Positions 33,130-45,104 of a stretch of DNA of 64,000 nt are shown here, in pieces. Positions within the stretch are counted from its first letter, which is position 1; every line of letters starts with the position of its first letter. The notes beneath the pieces are model-generated. The model saw nothing but the letters and a program-made list of their open reading frames with translations. It had not been told where the DNA came from and did no database searches. The position numbers and the translations under genes were made by a program. The stretch comes from Phylloscopus collybita (Eukaryota; Chordata; Aves; Passeriformes; Phylloscopidae): assembly GCA_027886175.1 (NCBI GenBank), contig JAJNNQ010000075.1, positions 4,877,001 through 4,941,000 of the forward strand, read 5' to 3'.

Positions 33130-34640
33130 TATCCTTTAACAGTCAGCTTTTATAAAGGGTGCTGTGTTGCTTGGCTTGTGCTGTTGTGATCTGGAAACAT
33201 TTTTGAGCATCTGACTGGTTCACTAGGGAGTTACATGAGCATTTTGTAAGAGTGTGAACTGATGCCTTAACTGAGCTAGTAAAGCATCACTCTGAGCCTG
33301 CCAAGGCTCAAATGTGAAGTGGAAACATGTATATATATATAATTTAGGCAGAAAATACAAAACATTATGGGATTCCATACAGTGTTGTAAACAATATTCT
33401 GTTCCACTTTGCTTATGTGATTTGGCATTTCTCACAGAACTAATGCTCTGTGATAGCAGCAAGAAGGATGCCGTGCTTCTGTGGAAATAACGTGGGATGC
33501 AAGTGATTGATGTTGCTTGAAATGAGGAATATAAGAGACTTTGGATAGCAGACCAATTATGTAGCTTGTTTATTTTCCAAGGAAGGTCTCATTACTACAA
33601 TTGGTGTCGAATGGAGAAGAGGGATCAGTTCTTCACTGTCTTGGATCTGTTTATTCTTTCATCTGCAGGTCTTTGCCTAGAGATGGGCTGGTAAGGGTTT
33701 TAGAGGAAAAGAGATGGACACAGCACATGATTGTATTTTGTAAAAGTGTCACCTTGAATCCACAAACCCACATTGAATTTTCTTTTTGTTGTAATAGCTA
33801 TGCCCAGGTAGATAGTTTATCAACTTTTATTGTGCTTCAGCCAATATTTCTCCTGCAACATCTCCAAGTTTTCCAAGTACATGAAGTGCTACACAGCATT
33901 GTGTGCTTCTCAAAACTATACAAAAAACTTGGGAGATGAGGCGTAGGTGCTAGAAGTTTATTTTTTTACTGTGATCTTTCCACTCAGGAAAAAGCAGCCT
34001 TAATTAGACTGGTTAAGAACTGATAGCAACCTTTATCAAGTGAAGTTGATGATGATAATTCTGTCTTGGAACTATAACACGAACATGAACATATGTAGCT
34101 TTAAAACAGTCTCCTGCCTTTGTGGTGCACTGAGACAAGAAAGTTCCAGAGCAAATCTGAAAGATAGGATACCTCCAGTAGTATATGACTGATATCATGT
34201 CTCACTAGAAAAGACATTAGGCAAAAACACCCTTCCACTAATGAAAAAAATACCAAATTAAAGGCAGTATGACTTGCCTTCTATGTTCTCTTTCAGTACT
34301 ATGTGCAAAATCTGAAAAAATAAAAAACAAAACAAAACAAACCCCCACAATAAAAAGCACCAAACAAACCCACCAATTGTTTTCTATACTTCAAATGTCT
34401 TTATAATGCTGTGGGGAACATTCATAAACCAGTTTCTTCTGTTTTATCTGGACATTTCCAACATAAGGAATGACTTCACCATGCTGCTGTTTTCCTGCAG
34501 AATCTGGGCCTTTCCACCCTGTATCTCCAAAGGCACCATGGTGTCAGTTTGAGTTATGGTATTTTAGACCCTACCTTGTCTTGTTCTGCTCAGGGTAGTC
34601 CATTTTATCATGATAGCTGATCAAAAATCAGGAATAGTGT
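33130..34640. other. Unique non-coding DNA
   Basis: The + frame 33601-33939 (112 codons) has no recognisable domain. A-rich AAAAC units lie near 34315-34350. Nothing else supported. Confidence 0.5.
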
Positions 34641-34681
34641 TTGGTTTATTGTTTGGTTTGGTTTTTGTTTGTTTGTTTTAA
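34641..34681. repeat. GTTT/GGTTT-rich simple repeat
   Basis: Degenerate GGTTT then GTTT units over about 40 bp. Confidence 0.85.
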
Positions 34682-34742
34682 ATTTGCATTTCATAGTGTT
34701 TCTTCAGTCTTATGCAGCCAAATCTCTTTGGACAAAGGATTG

Positions 34743-34771
34743 ATTCATTTAATTTCATTTAATTTCATTTT
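34743..34771. repeat. Short tandem repeat, 10-bp unit
   Basis: ATTTCATTTA-type units repeat nearly three times. Confidence 0.8.
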
Positions 34772-36144
34772 CCTAGTTAGTGGCTTTCCCCAACGTAAAA
34801 GAGGCTTGGGATAAGTAAACCAGTTCTATTTTTTGCCTACCTAACTGCATGCAAGCTGGAAGTTCCTTCTTTATGCAGCAAGTTCCCTACTGTTATATTG
34901 AGCCTTAGAGAGTCTTGGCTTTCCATCTACCCAGGATCCATGGCTGTGCTCACCATGCTTGTAATACGAAAAGTGACTGTTAACCCATAATGCTTCAAAT
35001 GCTGTTTTTCAGCTCAATGATTTGTTTGTGTGATTGAGAAGAGGCTGTAGATCTTTTGACTACTACCACAAAATCAAATAAAGTGGTAGATCTGTATATA
35101 TTTTTGAAAGCAATCTGAGCTGTTGCTTAAATTTGTTTAATTTTGCTAGAAATGTGAGGAAACGTTCTGGGAGCAATCAATCCAGTGGTGCCAGCTCCAG
35201 TTTTAACAGACAGCATGAAGACTTAGCACAGAAAAAAACAGAGTGGTTTGGAAGAGGATGTGGGTAGAAAACTCTAATCCCCTGAAGCTTTGCTTGTATG
35301 GATTTAGGCATGAGTTTGCACTATTAACCTGTACTCTCTCTACCCTGGTTGTTTTGTCTTCAAAATCAGGTTAGACTGCAAATGGATTTGAGCTGCTGGG
35401 CATCCACCTTGACTTCAGTATCAAGTTTTGCCTGGAAAAGCAGATTTTGTTTTTATAGGTGTTTCAAACAGGTTCACTTTATAAATCCTTTGTACACAAC
35501 CTCTGAGATCAGATTTTGCACATTTTACTGAAAGAGAACATAGAAGGCAAGTCAAACTGCCTTTAATTTGGTATTTTTTCATTTGTGGAGGGGTGTTTTT
35601 GCTTAATGCCTTTTCTAGCGAGACACCATATCAGTTGAGCTCTCTGGTTCAAGGTAAGGAACAGGCTGATTTCTTCATGTTTTCTCGTAGACAACAGTAA
35701 ATAATTCCTTCACACTTTCTTTTTTACAGCATCTAATCTACAGCAATGCTGTTCTTCTGCTGGTGGTACAAATAGTTAACTACTGTGGTAAACCAAGCTG
35801 ATCCCTTTACAAGTCAGTCCTTGCTGCAGCTCACTGTCCTCTGTAGATCGATTCAGAATGAGGTGACAGAACTTGGTGGCAAATTGATTGCCAAAGAGAC
35901 TGGTGATATCAGTGAATATGAGACAAAGCAAAAATTTCAGCACCTGTATCGAACCAAAATTCATCTTGATTTGAAATATGAATATACTCTGATGAACATT
36001 TAATTTTAAAGAGTTTCTACTAGTTCTGGATATTTTAAGCTATTGAAGCTAATCTTCAAGCACAGAAGCAGAGAAATCTTTTTTCCATATCTGCCTTTTC
36101 CATAAAAAGTTGCTGGAGCCCATGGAGAGGAACATTTTATAAGA
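34772..36144. other. Unique non-coding DNA
   Basis: No gene or element recognised. Chance frames up to 72 codons. Confidence 0.5.
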
Positions 36145-36415
36145 GTATTTAGTGATAGGCCAAGGGGCCATGGCTTCAAACTGAAATAGAGGAGCTTTGG
36201 ATTAGATATTAGGAAGAAAATATTCACTGTAAGGGTAGTGAGGCACTGGCACAAGTTTTCCAGAGAAGCTGTGGATGCCCCATCCCTGGAAATACTCAAG
36301 GCCCGGTTGGATGAGGTTCTGAGCAACCTGGTCCAGTGAAAAGTGACCCCGCCCATGGCAGGGGACTCAGAACTGGATGTTTTTTAAGGTCCATTCCAAA
36401 CCAAACCATTCTCTT
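36145..36415 (+). mobile_element. CR1 LINE 3' fragment
   Basis: Sense CR1 text: 'gataggccaaggggccatgg', 'attagatattaggaagaaaa', 'agaagctgtggatgccccat' and 'gagcaacctggtccagtg', with a degraded 3' end at 'aaccattct'. The left boundary could lie up to 40 bp earlier. Confidence 0.95.
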
Positions 36416-36543
36416 ACCCTCTCTGTACATAGCCAATGATTGCAGTCAATCATTTTGTGCAGACAAAGTGGCTTACTGAGGTAATAAAAAAACCACAACA
36501 AAACAGCCTTCTTACTTAAAATCATCTATTGCTGCCTAAACTG

Positions 36544-36558
36544 AAAAAAAAAAAAAAA
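36544..36558. repeat. Poly-A tract
   Basis: About 15 A, 19 bp upstream of the LTR-like fragment. Confidence 0.9.
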
Positions 36559-36576
36559 GCCGTGAAAGTTAGTCTC

Positions 36577-36635
36577 TGTCCTTGTTTTGGCTGGGATGGG
36601 ACAATTTCCTTCCTAGTAGCTGGTATAGTCTGAGG
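36577..36635 (+). mobile_element. Fragment of an avian retroviral LTR start
   Basis: TGTCCTTGTTTTGGCTGGGA, then 'tcctagtagctggtatag', closely resembles the first ~50 bp of a common passerine LTR beginning TGTCYTGGTTTTGGCTGGGA (from memory). Similarity is lost beyond about 36635, so this is a truncated or heavily diverged copy. Confidence 0.6.
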
Positions 36636-37329
36636 ACAGAGGCCCTCGGATGCCAGGGCAGTGTGTTTATTGCCTTGAATAAGATCAGCATTTCACCTGC
36701 TAGTTTTTCAGAACGAAGCCTTCTCAAGCTTGCTGCTGTGTGCAGTCAATAGCTGCTGCAAGAACAGTATCCACAGATGGAGGGTGAACAGCTCTGCAGC
36801 AATTTCAGATACGAAGTGTTGGTTTTCAGTTTATCAACATTTAGCAATTTCTTAATTATAGTACTTTGAGCTCTTTACCTTTTCAAAGCACTGCACAATT
36901 ATTAACAAACTAATTGCTGCCTCATTGCCCTGTGAAATATGATGATAGTTATTTGATTATCTGGTTCTCCAGTAAATAAAAATAACCATATTGCTTATAA
37001 GACTGCGTGTTGTATACATGTGTATACATAGTAATATATATGGCCTCTATATATAAAATTCAAAGAAAGTTTTGCTGAGTGAGGGCACTGAAGCCACCCA
37101 TTATGAATTTGCTTATTGTAAAGGTTATTCCGTGCTACAGTAACATTCTTGTATTGTGGCAGATTATTTGGGGAGAACAGAAGGAACTAAGGTAAGTTTG
37201 TCCTATAACGGAAGCAAAGAATCATCTTTTTTTTCCATATGGGAATCCACTGTGGTGGGAGTGTGACTTAACAGGCAGGGGATCATAATTTCTGCAGGCT
37301 TCTCCTGAGAAATGGGAAAAAAAGAGATA
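36636..37329. other. Unique non-coding DNA
   Basis: Part of it may be diverged LTR, but no further match is visible. TA-rich at 37012-37060. Confidence 0.45.
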
Positions 37330-37510
37330 TCATAAAATCATAGAATGGTTTGGGTTGGAATGGACCTTAAACACCGTTTATCTCCAGCCCTGCTGCCATA
37401 GGCAGGGACACCTTCCCCTAAACCAGTTTGCTCAAAGCCCAGTCCAGCCTGGCCTTGGACACTTTCAGGGATGGGACATTCATTTCCCTGGGAAGCCTGT
37501 TCCAATGCAG
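37330..37510 (-). mobile_element. CR1 LINE 3' fragment
   Basis: Begins TCATAAAATCATAGAATGG, then 'tttgggttggaatggacctt', 'ggcagggacaccttcccct' and 'ccagcctggccttggacact', ending at 'cctgttccaatgcag'. Confidence 0.96.
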
Positions 37511-37732
37511 ATGAAATGGATAATGTTTGAAGTATTGCAATTAGTGCAATTAAAATTGGACAGAGGATCTGAACTACTTTTTTTTTGAGAAAAGGGACCT
37601 TCCATTTTGTTGATATTTTCTTTACCTTCTACAAATTTAAGTATTTCCCTGAAAGAAACTATGATCTAACATGAGGATTAATTAAAGAGTTAACCACATT
37701 TATCTCCTTTACACAAGAGATCATTCCTTGAT

Positions 37733-37763
37733 GGGGGGTGGGGGGAGAAGGGGGATAAAGGGG
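37733..37763 (+). other. Potential G-quadruplex motif
   Basis: Four G runs of 6, 6, 5 and 4 are separated by T, AGAA and ATAAA. This satisfies the G3+N1-7 rule for an intramolecular G-quadruplex on the + strand. It lies in otherwise AT-rich unique DNA. Confidence 0.85.
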
Positions 37764-40107
37764 TGTTTTATAACGAGTAATAAAATATGGCAATTTAGGG
37801 AATTAACATAGTGTAGTGGCTGACGCAAATGTTTTTTTCTATTTATAAGACTAAATATGCTCAGCTGTCTGAGCCTTGAGAGCTAAACATGGGTAATGAT
37901 GGACCCCTAGTGCCTAGGCTGTATGAGCAGGCAAGGGGAAGAGTTGCTTGCTGAAGGAAAAGAAGGGATCAAAATGACATGGGAATTGTTCAGTGCCTAA
38001 AAAAGCTTCAGTTTTTGTGTCCTCCTTACAAGGTCTACCAATTTTTAAATCCAGGTACAACGTATTAAATGTATTTACCATATTTAGGTATCTTTAGAGG
38101 TTCCTCTGATAACTGTGCTTAATTATTTTGGGGGTTCAGGTATGTGTTTAGTCTTTGTGAGCAATGATGGAAGTATATTTAAACTGTTAGCATGAAAAAT
38201 CAGGTTCTCTGTCCAGCAGGTTTTTTGTGCTTCCCGTTGTCTAATGGGTCCATTCTGATTTGGTTAATAAAGTGAGGACGTTATAAATCACCAGTTGTGT
38301 ATTATGCAGCCATACATCACTTAAAAGAAATATACCACCTTTATGCCTGTTTGACTTCTGAAGCACCAGGAGAAAACAACAATTCTTCTTTGAAGATTGC
38401 CCTCTTGTTTTGTTTTGTTTTGTTTATTGCTGATATGTTGTATAAACCACAGCTCTGAGTTCCAGAGGTTCTTAGGGCAAGTGCATTTGGGTGGTGCCTT
38501 GTCCATTTGATGCTGCTCACACAATTTTATTCTTCATGGTGGTACAATCCTGTATCATGATACTCTTTATTTTTCTTGCATAGTTTGTTCATGCTCATCT
38601 CAAGATCATGTTTCAACACTTTGGGAGCCTCAAACAAACTGAAGATTTAAAAAGGAACAAGGGATAGGTCCTCTTCCCTAACAGAAAAGTACCTGGAGGT
38701 TATGGAGGTTGGAGAATAGCAAATATCTCCTTAGTTTTCATCGCTTTTGGGATTGTGGGTTCTCTGTGAGAGGCTGTGGGTCCTTCTGAAGAGGACTCTG
38801 TAACTCCTTAACCATTCTTTTGTTCACTGCTCTCATTTCTTGGTGAATTCATTCCACTTCCTTGGATCATTTGTGCTGTTTTTATTTTTAAAACCAGGTT
38901 ATGAATCTCTTTATCCAATAGCAGGTCCCTATTCTCCAGACTTTAGCTGGAGGTTTTTTTTTGCTAGAGAGACTGAGTCAATGATTTGGCCACTAAATGT
39001 TCGTGCCAAATTTGTCTCTTGCCATTGCAATGAAACTGACAGCATGTGTCTGGGCTTTTTGATTTTTTTTTCTTTCCCTTTAAATGAATTAATATTCCCA
39101 GCTGACAAAACCCTCTAGCAAAAAGGATGGTTAACTTGTGAGCCATGTTTATACATATGAAATTATCTCATTCTGAAGATGTAATTAATATTCTGCTTCA
39201 TGGGGTTAGGAATGAAGTCCTGAAGGTTTCATTTATTCTATCACTTTAAAATTTAGCATTTAGAATCTCCTTTCAAAAGATTAGTGCAGTGTTGTTGACT
39301 AAATGGTTCAGTACATCCTTTTTATATAACCCTTTTGCTGGGCTGGATTCCAGATTTTCTTGATTTCATATGTTTTATATCTCCTCAAGAGAGATTAATT
39401 CTATGTTAATTACCATATTAGGGTCAGCTAAGTTAAAAAATATGATTTGTGACTTATATAACCTTAAAAGCACTTTACCTGATAATGTTTTGGGTTTTTT
39501 TTAATCTGATGTTTGAATACATTTGGGAAAAAGTTAATAATATATTTTTGAAAGACAAACATTTTCACATATTAATATAAAGATCCAGGCTTTAATAAGT
39601 GCTTTTGTATTCTGTGGCACTTTGTTTTAGGGGGACTGTCAATACAGATGAGAAGAGAGTAAGTATTAATTCTTCCCTGAAGCTCAGAGACTACCACTGG
39701 CAGACTTTCAAAAAATAAAGTTCTGCTTTTTGTCCCTTCCTACCAGAGCTAGTCAGATTGCATAGATACGACCCAGTGCAAAATTAAGCCATTCTATTTT
39801 GATCATTTGTTATTAAACTTTAATACATTTAACCTTTAAAATTGTTTTTCATTCTTTAATATAATTGTTTAGTGTTGGTTTGTTGGTTGGTTGGTTGGCT
39901 TGTGTTAAATGCCTTGCTCTTTGGCTGTACTGTCAGGCAGAAGCTGTTTAAAAATTACAACTGTGGCAAAAGTTAGTATGCAGATTCCAGCACAGATCTG
40001 CCTTTGAAGTGATAAACTGACCAGGTCCAAGCTGTTTCCCAAAGCAGTCATGCTGTGTGCAATATTTTGTATATATTTCACAAAAGAGAAATACAGCTTC
40101 CTGTCAG
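37764..40107. other. Unique AT-rich non-coding DNA
   Basis: No recognised gene. A short (GTTTT)n spans 38408-38425 and a GGTT run lies near 39875-39900. Confidence 0.5.
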
Positions 40108-40452
40108 TCTACAGCTTCCTCACAGGAGAAGGCAGAGGGGCAGGCACTGATCTCTTCTCCCTGGTGACAGTGACAGGACCTGAGAGAATGACTGGAGCTA
40201 TGTCAGAGCAGGTTTAGGTTGAATATTAAGAAAAGGTTCTTCACCCAAAGGATGGTTGGGCACTGGAAGAGGCTCCCCAGGGAAGTGGTCAGAGCACCAA
40301 GCCTGCTGAAGTTCAAGAAGCAATTGGACAACACTCTCAGGCATTGGGAACACTCTCACTCTGTAGGATTGTTGGGGTGTCCTGTTTAAGGCCAAGAGTT
40401 GGACTCAATGATCCTTGTGGGTCCCTTCCAACTCTCTTCCTGTGGTTCTGGG
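40108..40452 (+). mobile_element. CR1 LINE 3' fragment
   Basis: Sense CR1 text: 'ggcactgatctcttctccct', 'ggtttaggttgaatattaag', 'gggcactggaagaggctcc', 'agagttggactcaatgatcc', with a degraded end at 'tgtggttctg'. Same subfamily as 24005-24480 and 53942-54342. Confidence 0.96.
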
Positions 40453-42761
40453 AAGGCTTAGAAAAGTGATAATCCTTGATCAAAGCAACAAAAAATTTGG
40501 AAAGACTTCTCTTTTCACCTGTAATCAGTGCTATGCAACAAAAAAGTTCCAAAAGCATCCAGGGAGAGATTTCAGGTCTAGACAAAAATCATGAGACTGC
40601 AGAATAAGGATAAAGGTGGTTCGTAGTCATTTGCCGAGATCATCAGCCAGATTTCCACTTTGCCAATTCCAAAGCTCTTTTGTTAAATATGAGCTAAAAA
40701 AGACCACTTGTGGCATGAAGTAGGAATGGTTGGTGAGCCTTTATGGAAAGGAGTTCAATACCTGCAGGCTGCTGAAGTACAAATTGCCTGGTGTGCTGGA
40801 GGAAAAAGGAAGTATTTGAAATAGCATGAGAAAAACAGTGTGTGAAGTAATCTGCTGGGATGTGAGCTTTAATTGTAGCCATTGGGTCAAGTGAGTGGTA
40901 TTGATTCCGGGGATTTGGAGTGGGTTTGGTTTTGTTTTTTCTGTAAAGGGAATAAAAACACAAAGAAACTAAAAGGTGTCTCAACACAGAAATAAATGCA
41001 GATCAAACAAAATCACAAGGTTGCCCAGTGTACATGAAATCATTCTTTCACCTTGAGACAGGAGCAGAGTGCCAGGCTATTTTGTATTGAACAAATATCT
41101 GTGAAGGAGTGAGGCTGTGAAATGAGGTTTTGGAAAGGATGCAGGGACCCCTGCAAACACAGATTGGAAGAGCTGATCATGGTTCCTTCAGATTTAGCCA
41201 AGAGACAAATAGTGGAAAGATCCAAGAGCTGAATAGATAGGTCATTTCATCAAAATGTTTAGTGACTAGAACATCCACTGCTGTTTAGTGAATAAAAATG
41301 ATTCTTGTGAGTCTCTGTCTCATGACCAATTACCCTGGCTGAAGTGACTGAGGAAAACAGGCAGAACTCATATAGGAAAATTCTTTTAAAATTCATAGGG
41401 AATTTAAAGCTTTATGTGGTTTCATTTGGTTGGAAGCATGGTAATTCTTTGAACAGTTAGCCCAAGCCATATGAAAAACCACTCTATACTCACAGGCAAT
41501 GAGCAGATATTAATTTAATTTCTTCTCAGATGAATTATGAAAATGTGGTATTTCTGTACATAAACCTAGAAACTCCAAATGATACAGAACAGTAAAATAT
41601 GTATCTTCAGAGACATCTGGCAACCAACCCCGTGCATATACATTATATTTTCTGTCCAAGAATATCTGAAACATTTTAGTCTTCAGTATCATCAGACAAC
41701 CACACAACACCTTGGAGATCAGCTAATGATGATGAAAAACATAGTTTGTTGGACAGCTCTTCTGATCTGCTTGAACTCTATGGAATAAAAGCTCTTATGT
41801 GTATAAGAGAGGAATTTTTCAGTAGAATTCCACATTGACCTTCTACAGGCAGCAAAGGGTTGACATAAGTCTCACTGTTCTGTCTGTAAGAAATATTTGC
41901 TTTCAATGCTCTTTAATTCAAATAGTGACATGAATGACTATTAAGGGCAACTTAAATGAAACATTAAAAAAAAAAAGTCCAAAGCAAGAAATATTCCCTG
42001 TGATTCTGGAACAATAATCACCCTTGGTGAGATTTATGCTGGTTTTGAACAATTCTTATAGAGAAAGGCAGAGAGTCTGGTACTGACAAGGCTTGCTGCA
42101 GGAGCCCAGCCTTTAGTAGAGATTTACTTTGATGTCTAACTGATTTTTTTCCTATAACTTGTTTCAACATTGTTCGTTTTGGTCAGTCATTAAACTTGAG
42201 GTTGCCCTTTTAAGTGGTTGGATGTGAGCCACAATTTAAAGGGCTGCTCCTTCAGTGACAAGTACCAAGGCTTGGTGAAGTGAGAGATGAAACTAGAGCC
42301 CAACAACTGGCTGAAGTTTGAAACATTTTCAGCACAAATGACAAAAAGAAAATTCTTAAAAATGCAGGGTCTGCTTTTCAGTGTTGACATACATTTGTCA
42401 TGTTTATACAAGTCTTCATTCACGTTCTCTCTATGCTTTGGAGAAGCACTTGGGATATTTTCAGACATTGTGGGTCAGCTGTGGAACAAAACCCTAATAT
42501 TATTCCTTCTGTCATGGGGATTGCTAGCCATGCTCATAAACAACAGGAATATGGTCTTCAAAACATTTAGATTTTGCCACTAGATATCATCTAAAAAGCA
42601 GCAAGCATGGAAATGACATAAAGAATTCTCCTGCACTCACATTTTATAAGTCAGCATGGGTGTATAATTTTGTGCAGGTGTATTTTTGGCTGTATGCATG
42701 TGTTGGTAGAAATATGTTGTGAGACAATGGTAGAAAATGGTAGACAAGGTAGAAATATGAT
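40453..42761. other. Unique non-coding DNA
   Basis: No gene or element recognised. Chance frames up to about 98 codons. Confidence 0.5.
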
Positions 42762-42900
42762 GTGACTGCCCCATCCCTGGAAGTGTTCAAGGCTGGATGG
42801 GGCTTCAAGTAACGTGGTCTGGTGAAAGGTGTCCCTGCCCATGGCAGGAGTTGGAACAAGATGAGCTTGAAGGTCCCTTCCAACCATTCTGTGTCTCTAC
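42762..42900 (+). mobile_element. CR1 LINE 3'-end fragment
   Basis: 'ctgccccatccctggaagtg', 'aaaggtgtccctgcccatgg' and 'aaggtcccttccaaccattc', ending TCTGTGTCTC in place of the octamers. Confidence 0.95.
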
Positions 42901-44688
42901 ATTTCTTTAGTCTGTAGCAAAGACACCTTGAATAAGTCTCATCCTCAGCCACAGCATTTCTTGTACCCATGCCTGTGGTCAGTTCAATAGCGGTATCTTT
43001 AAATTCTAATAGATCTTCACATCTTGCAATTGTTAAATACCCAGCTATTCCATCTCCCTCCCGAGGACTGAAGTGAACACTGGTTCCTATTAAAACATTT
43101 AGACACCTTTTTGTAGTGACAGAACATTCTGGGCTGGGAGAACATTCTGACAGGCAGGGAGGAATGAAGATGTTGACTTCACAAAGCGCAGCGTGTAGAT
43201 ACCTCCTGTGTGCATTTCTTGCTACATTAAAGTGTAATAATCCACTCACTCCACACAGCTGGAACTTTATATGTTTCAAAATATAAGAGTTTGATATATT
43301 TTAGTGAGAAAATCCCTGGGAAGCAGGGGATGGGAGTTGCTTTATTGCTTTCAAGTGTTGACCGTGTATGGAAAGATTACGAATTTAACCATGAATTTAC
43401 CTAAACCAGAATTATATTGGGTACTTCAAGTTCAAGACAAGCTCCATGATGTTTCCTCTTCTATCTTTGTTGGTTAGATACCTGAATTCATATCACCTTA
43501 TTGGCCTTCCTGGTTGACACAGTATCTGGTGCTAGGGCTAAGCTTGGCCTTCCTTTACTAAAATCCTGGTTGAAGCATCAAAAGTGGATTATTGGGTTTG
43601 AGGTTGCAGATCAGATGCAGTCCATGGCTGAATATTGATTTCTCAAGTATCAAATGCACTGAAAAGGAAGATTTTTTTTTCCCTTTTTCTTCTTCCTGTT
43701 TTTTTTTTTCTGACTCATCAAGCCAGGAGGTGGAATTTTGTCAGGATGGAGGGAGAATTTTAGAATGGAGAAAGGGGAAAACAACAACTCATTTTTCCTC
43801 CTGTACAGAGTCCTGTTCACCCAGTTGTGCCATTTGTGTGCAGGCCGATAAATCACAGCTGCTAAGGTCAATTTTCATGTGTACCAGAGCCAAAGAAGTG
43901 TGGTATCTTTCAGATCTTATTCCTGCAGCTCAGGCTGGGCCAATATTCACATTTCCTGTTGTCTGCTGTCTTGGCTTGTTGGTCTGAGGATTTTAAAGTG
44001 GAGAGCTAGCAATTTTCCTGTCATTTAAAAGATGGTGTTCATATGTAAGGGAAAGGTTGAAGGGACTTCAGTCAATTCCTTTAAAATCTTTTTTTGGTGT
44101 GGTTCCTTTGTTCTCTGATACCAGTTTGTCAAGGCTATGCGTGCAGCCTTCTTTCTCTTGTCCTGGAATTGTCCCTGCCCTCTGAAATCATCCTTTTTCC
44201 TGAGAATATTTCTACTATGCTGGTAAAAAAAAGTATAAAACTGCTCTGAGATAAAACTCAAGAAAGGAAGAAAAGTTAACTTCTCAAAATTCGATTCTGT
44301 AACATATTATTTTCACACATCTTTTTTAACATTTTTGATTTCTAAATAGAGAAGTGGTTGTTTATTTTAATCTTTCATGTAGCAATAGGAAAGAAAAAAC
44401 CACAGGACTTAAAATTGGAATGCTTTTATTACAAACTTCCAAAATTAACAATATTTTTTGCCACACATGATGTTGGCCATAGAAAATTGGCTTTTCTTTC
44501 CTTTGTCAAGTTTTTTTTTGTTTATTTGTTTCCCATGAAACCAGATCTTTTTAGATCTTCAGATGACAACTAAACAATAAGGAAACAACAGTACCAGTAG
44601 AGCCAGCACCTCACAACAAGATAAAAAAAAATGCTTCTGTAATCCTGTTTGTAGTCATACAGGTAGTATGTAGTCATATAGGTTATAG
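42901..44688. other. Unique DNA with a long antisense open frame
   Basis: Antisense frame 43279-42644 (211 codons) starts in unique DNA and ends inside the CR1 copy. The first ~130 residues (43279-42890) are not repeat-like and not low complexity, but I recognise no family. No donor or acceptor was established. Treated as probable chance. T-rich tracts lie near 43670-43710. Confidence 0.4.
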
Positions 44689-44860
44689 TCACAGAATCAC
44701 AGAATTTTTAGGGTTGGAAGGGGCCTCTGGAGATCATCCAGTCCAACCCCCCTGCCAAGGCAGGGTCACCTGAAGCAGGTGACACGGGAACACATCCAGG
44801 TGGGTTTGGAATATTTCCAGAGAGTGAGACTCCAAGACCTCCCTGGGCCATCTGTACCTA
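44689..44860 (-). mobile_element. CR1 LINE 3' fragment
   Basis: TCACAGAATCACAGAATTTT then 'gggttggaaggggcctctgg', 'gatcatccagtccaacccc' and 'aaggcagggtcacctgaag'. This is the well-known CR1 3' end and one of the least diverged copies here. Confidence 0.97.
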
Positions 44861-44948
44861 AACTCACAGATGGGGGAATCATCCACATGTCAAGTGACAC
44901 ACTGTGCCTTTTCAGTTTCTCCTTTAGCCTTCTTTACTTTTCACTTTT

Positions 44949-45003
44949 AATAAAAAAAAAAAAATCTTTACTCTTTTCTAAAAACAAAACAAAACAAAAC
45001 CAA

Positions 45004-45041
<38 letters not shown>

Positions 45042-45104
45042 AAAAAACCCACACACACAAAAATCCCCAAACACAAAACAAACAAAACAAACAACCCCCC
45101 CACC
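44949..45104. repeat. A-rich low-complexity tract with ~35-bp poly-A
   Basis: AAAAC units lead into an uninterrupted A run (about 45005-45039), then AC and AAAC-rich sequence and a C8 run. No SINE or processed gene body is attached. Such tracts are assembly-sensitive. Confidence 0.95.
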
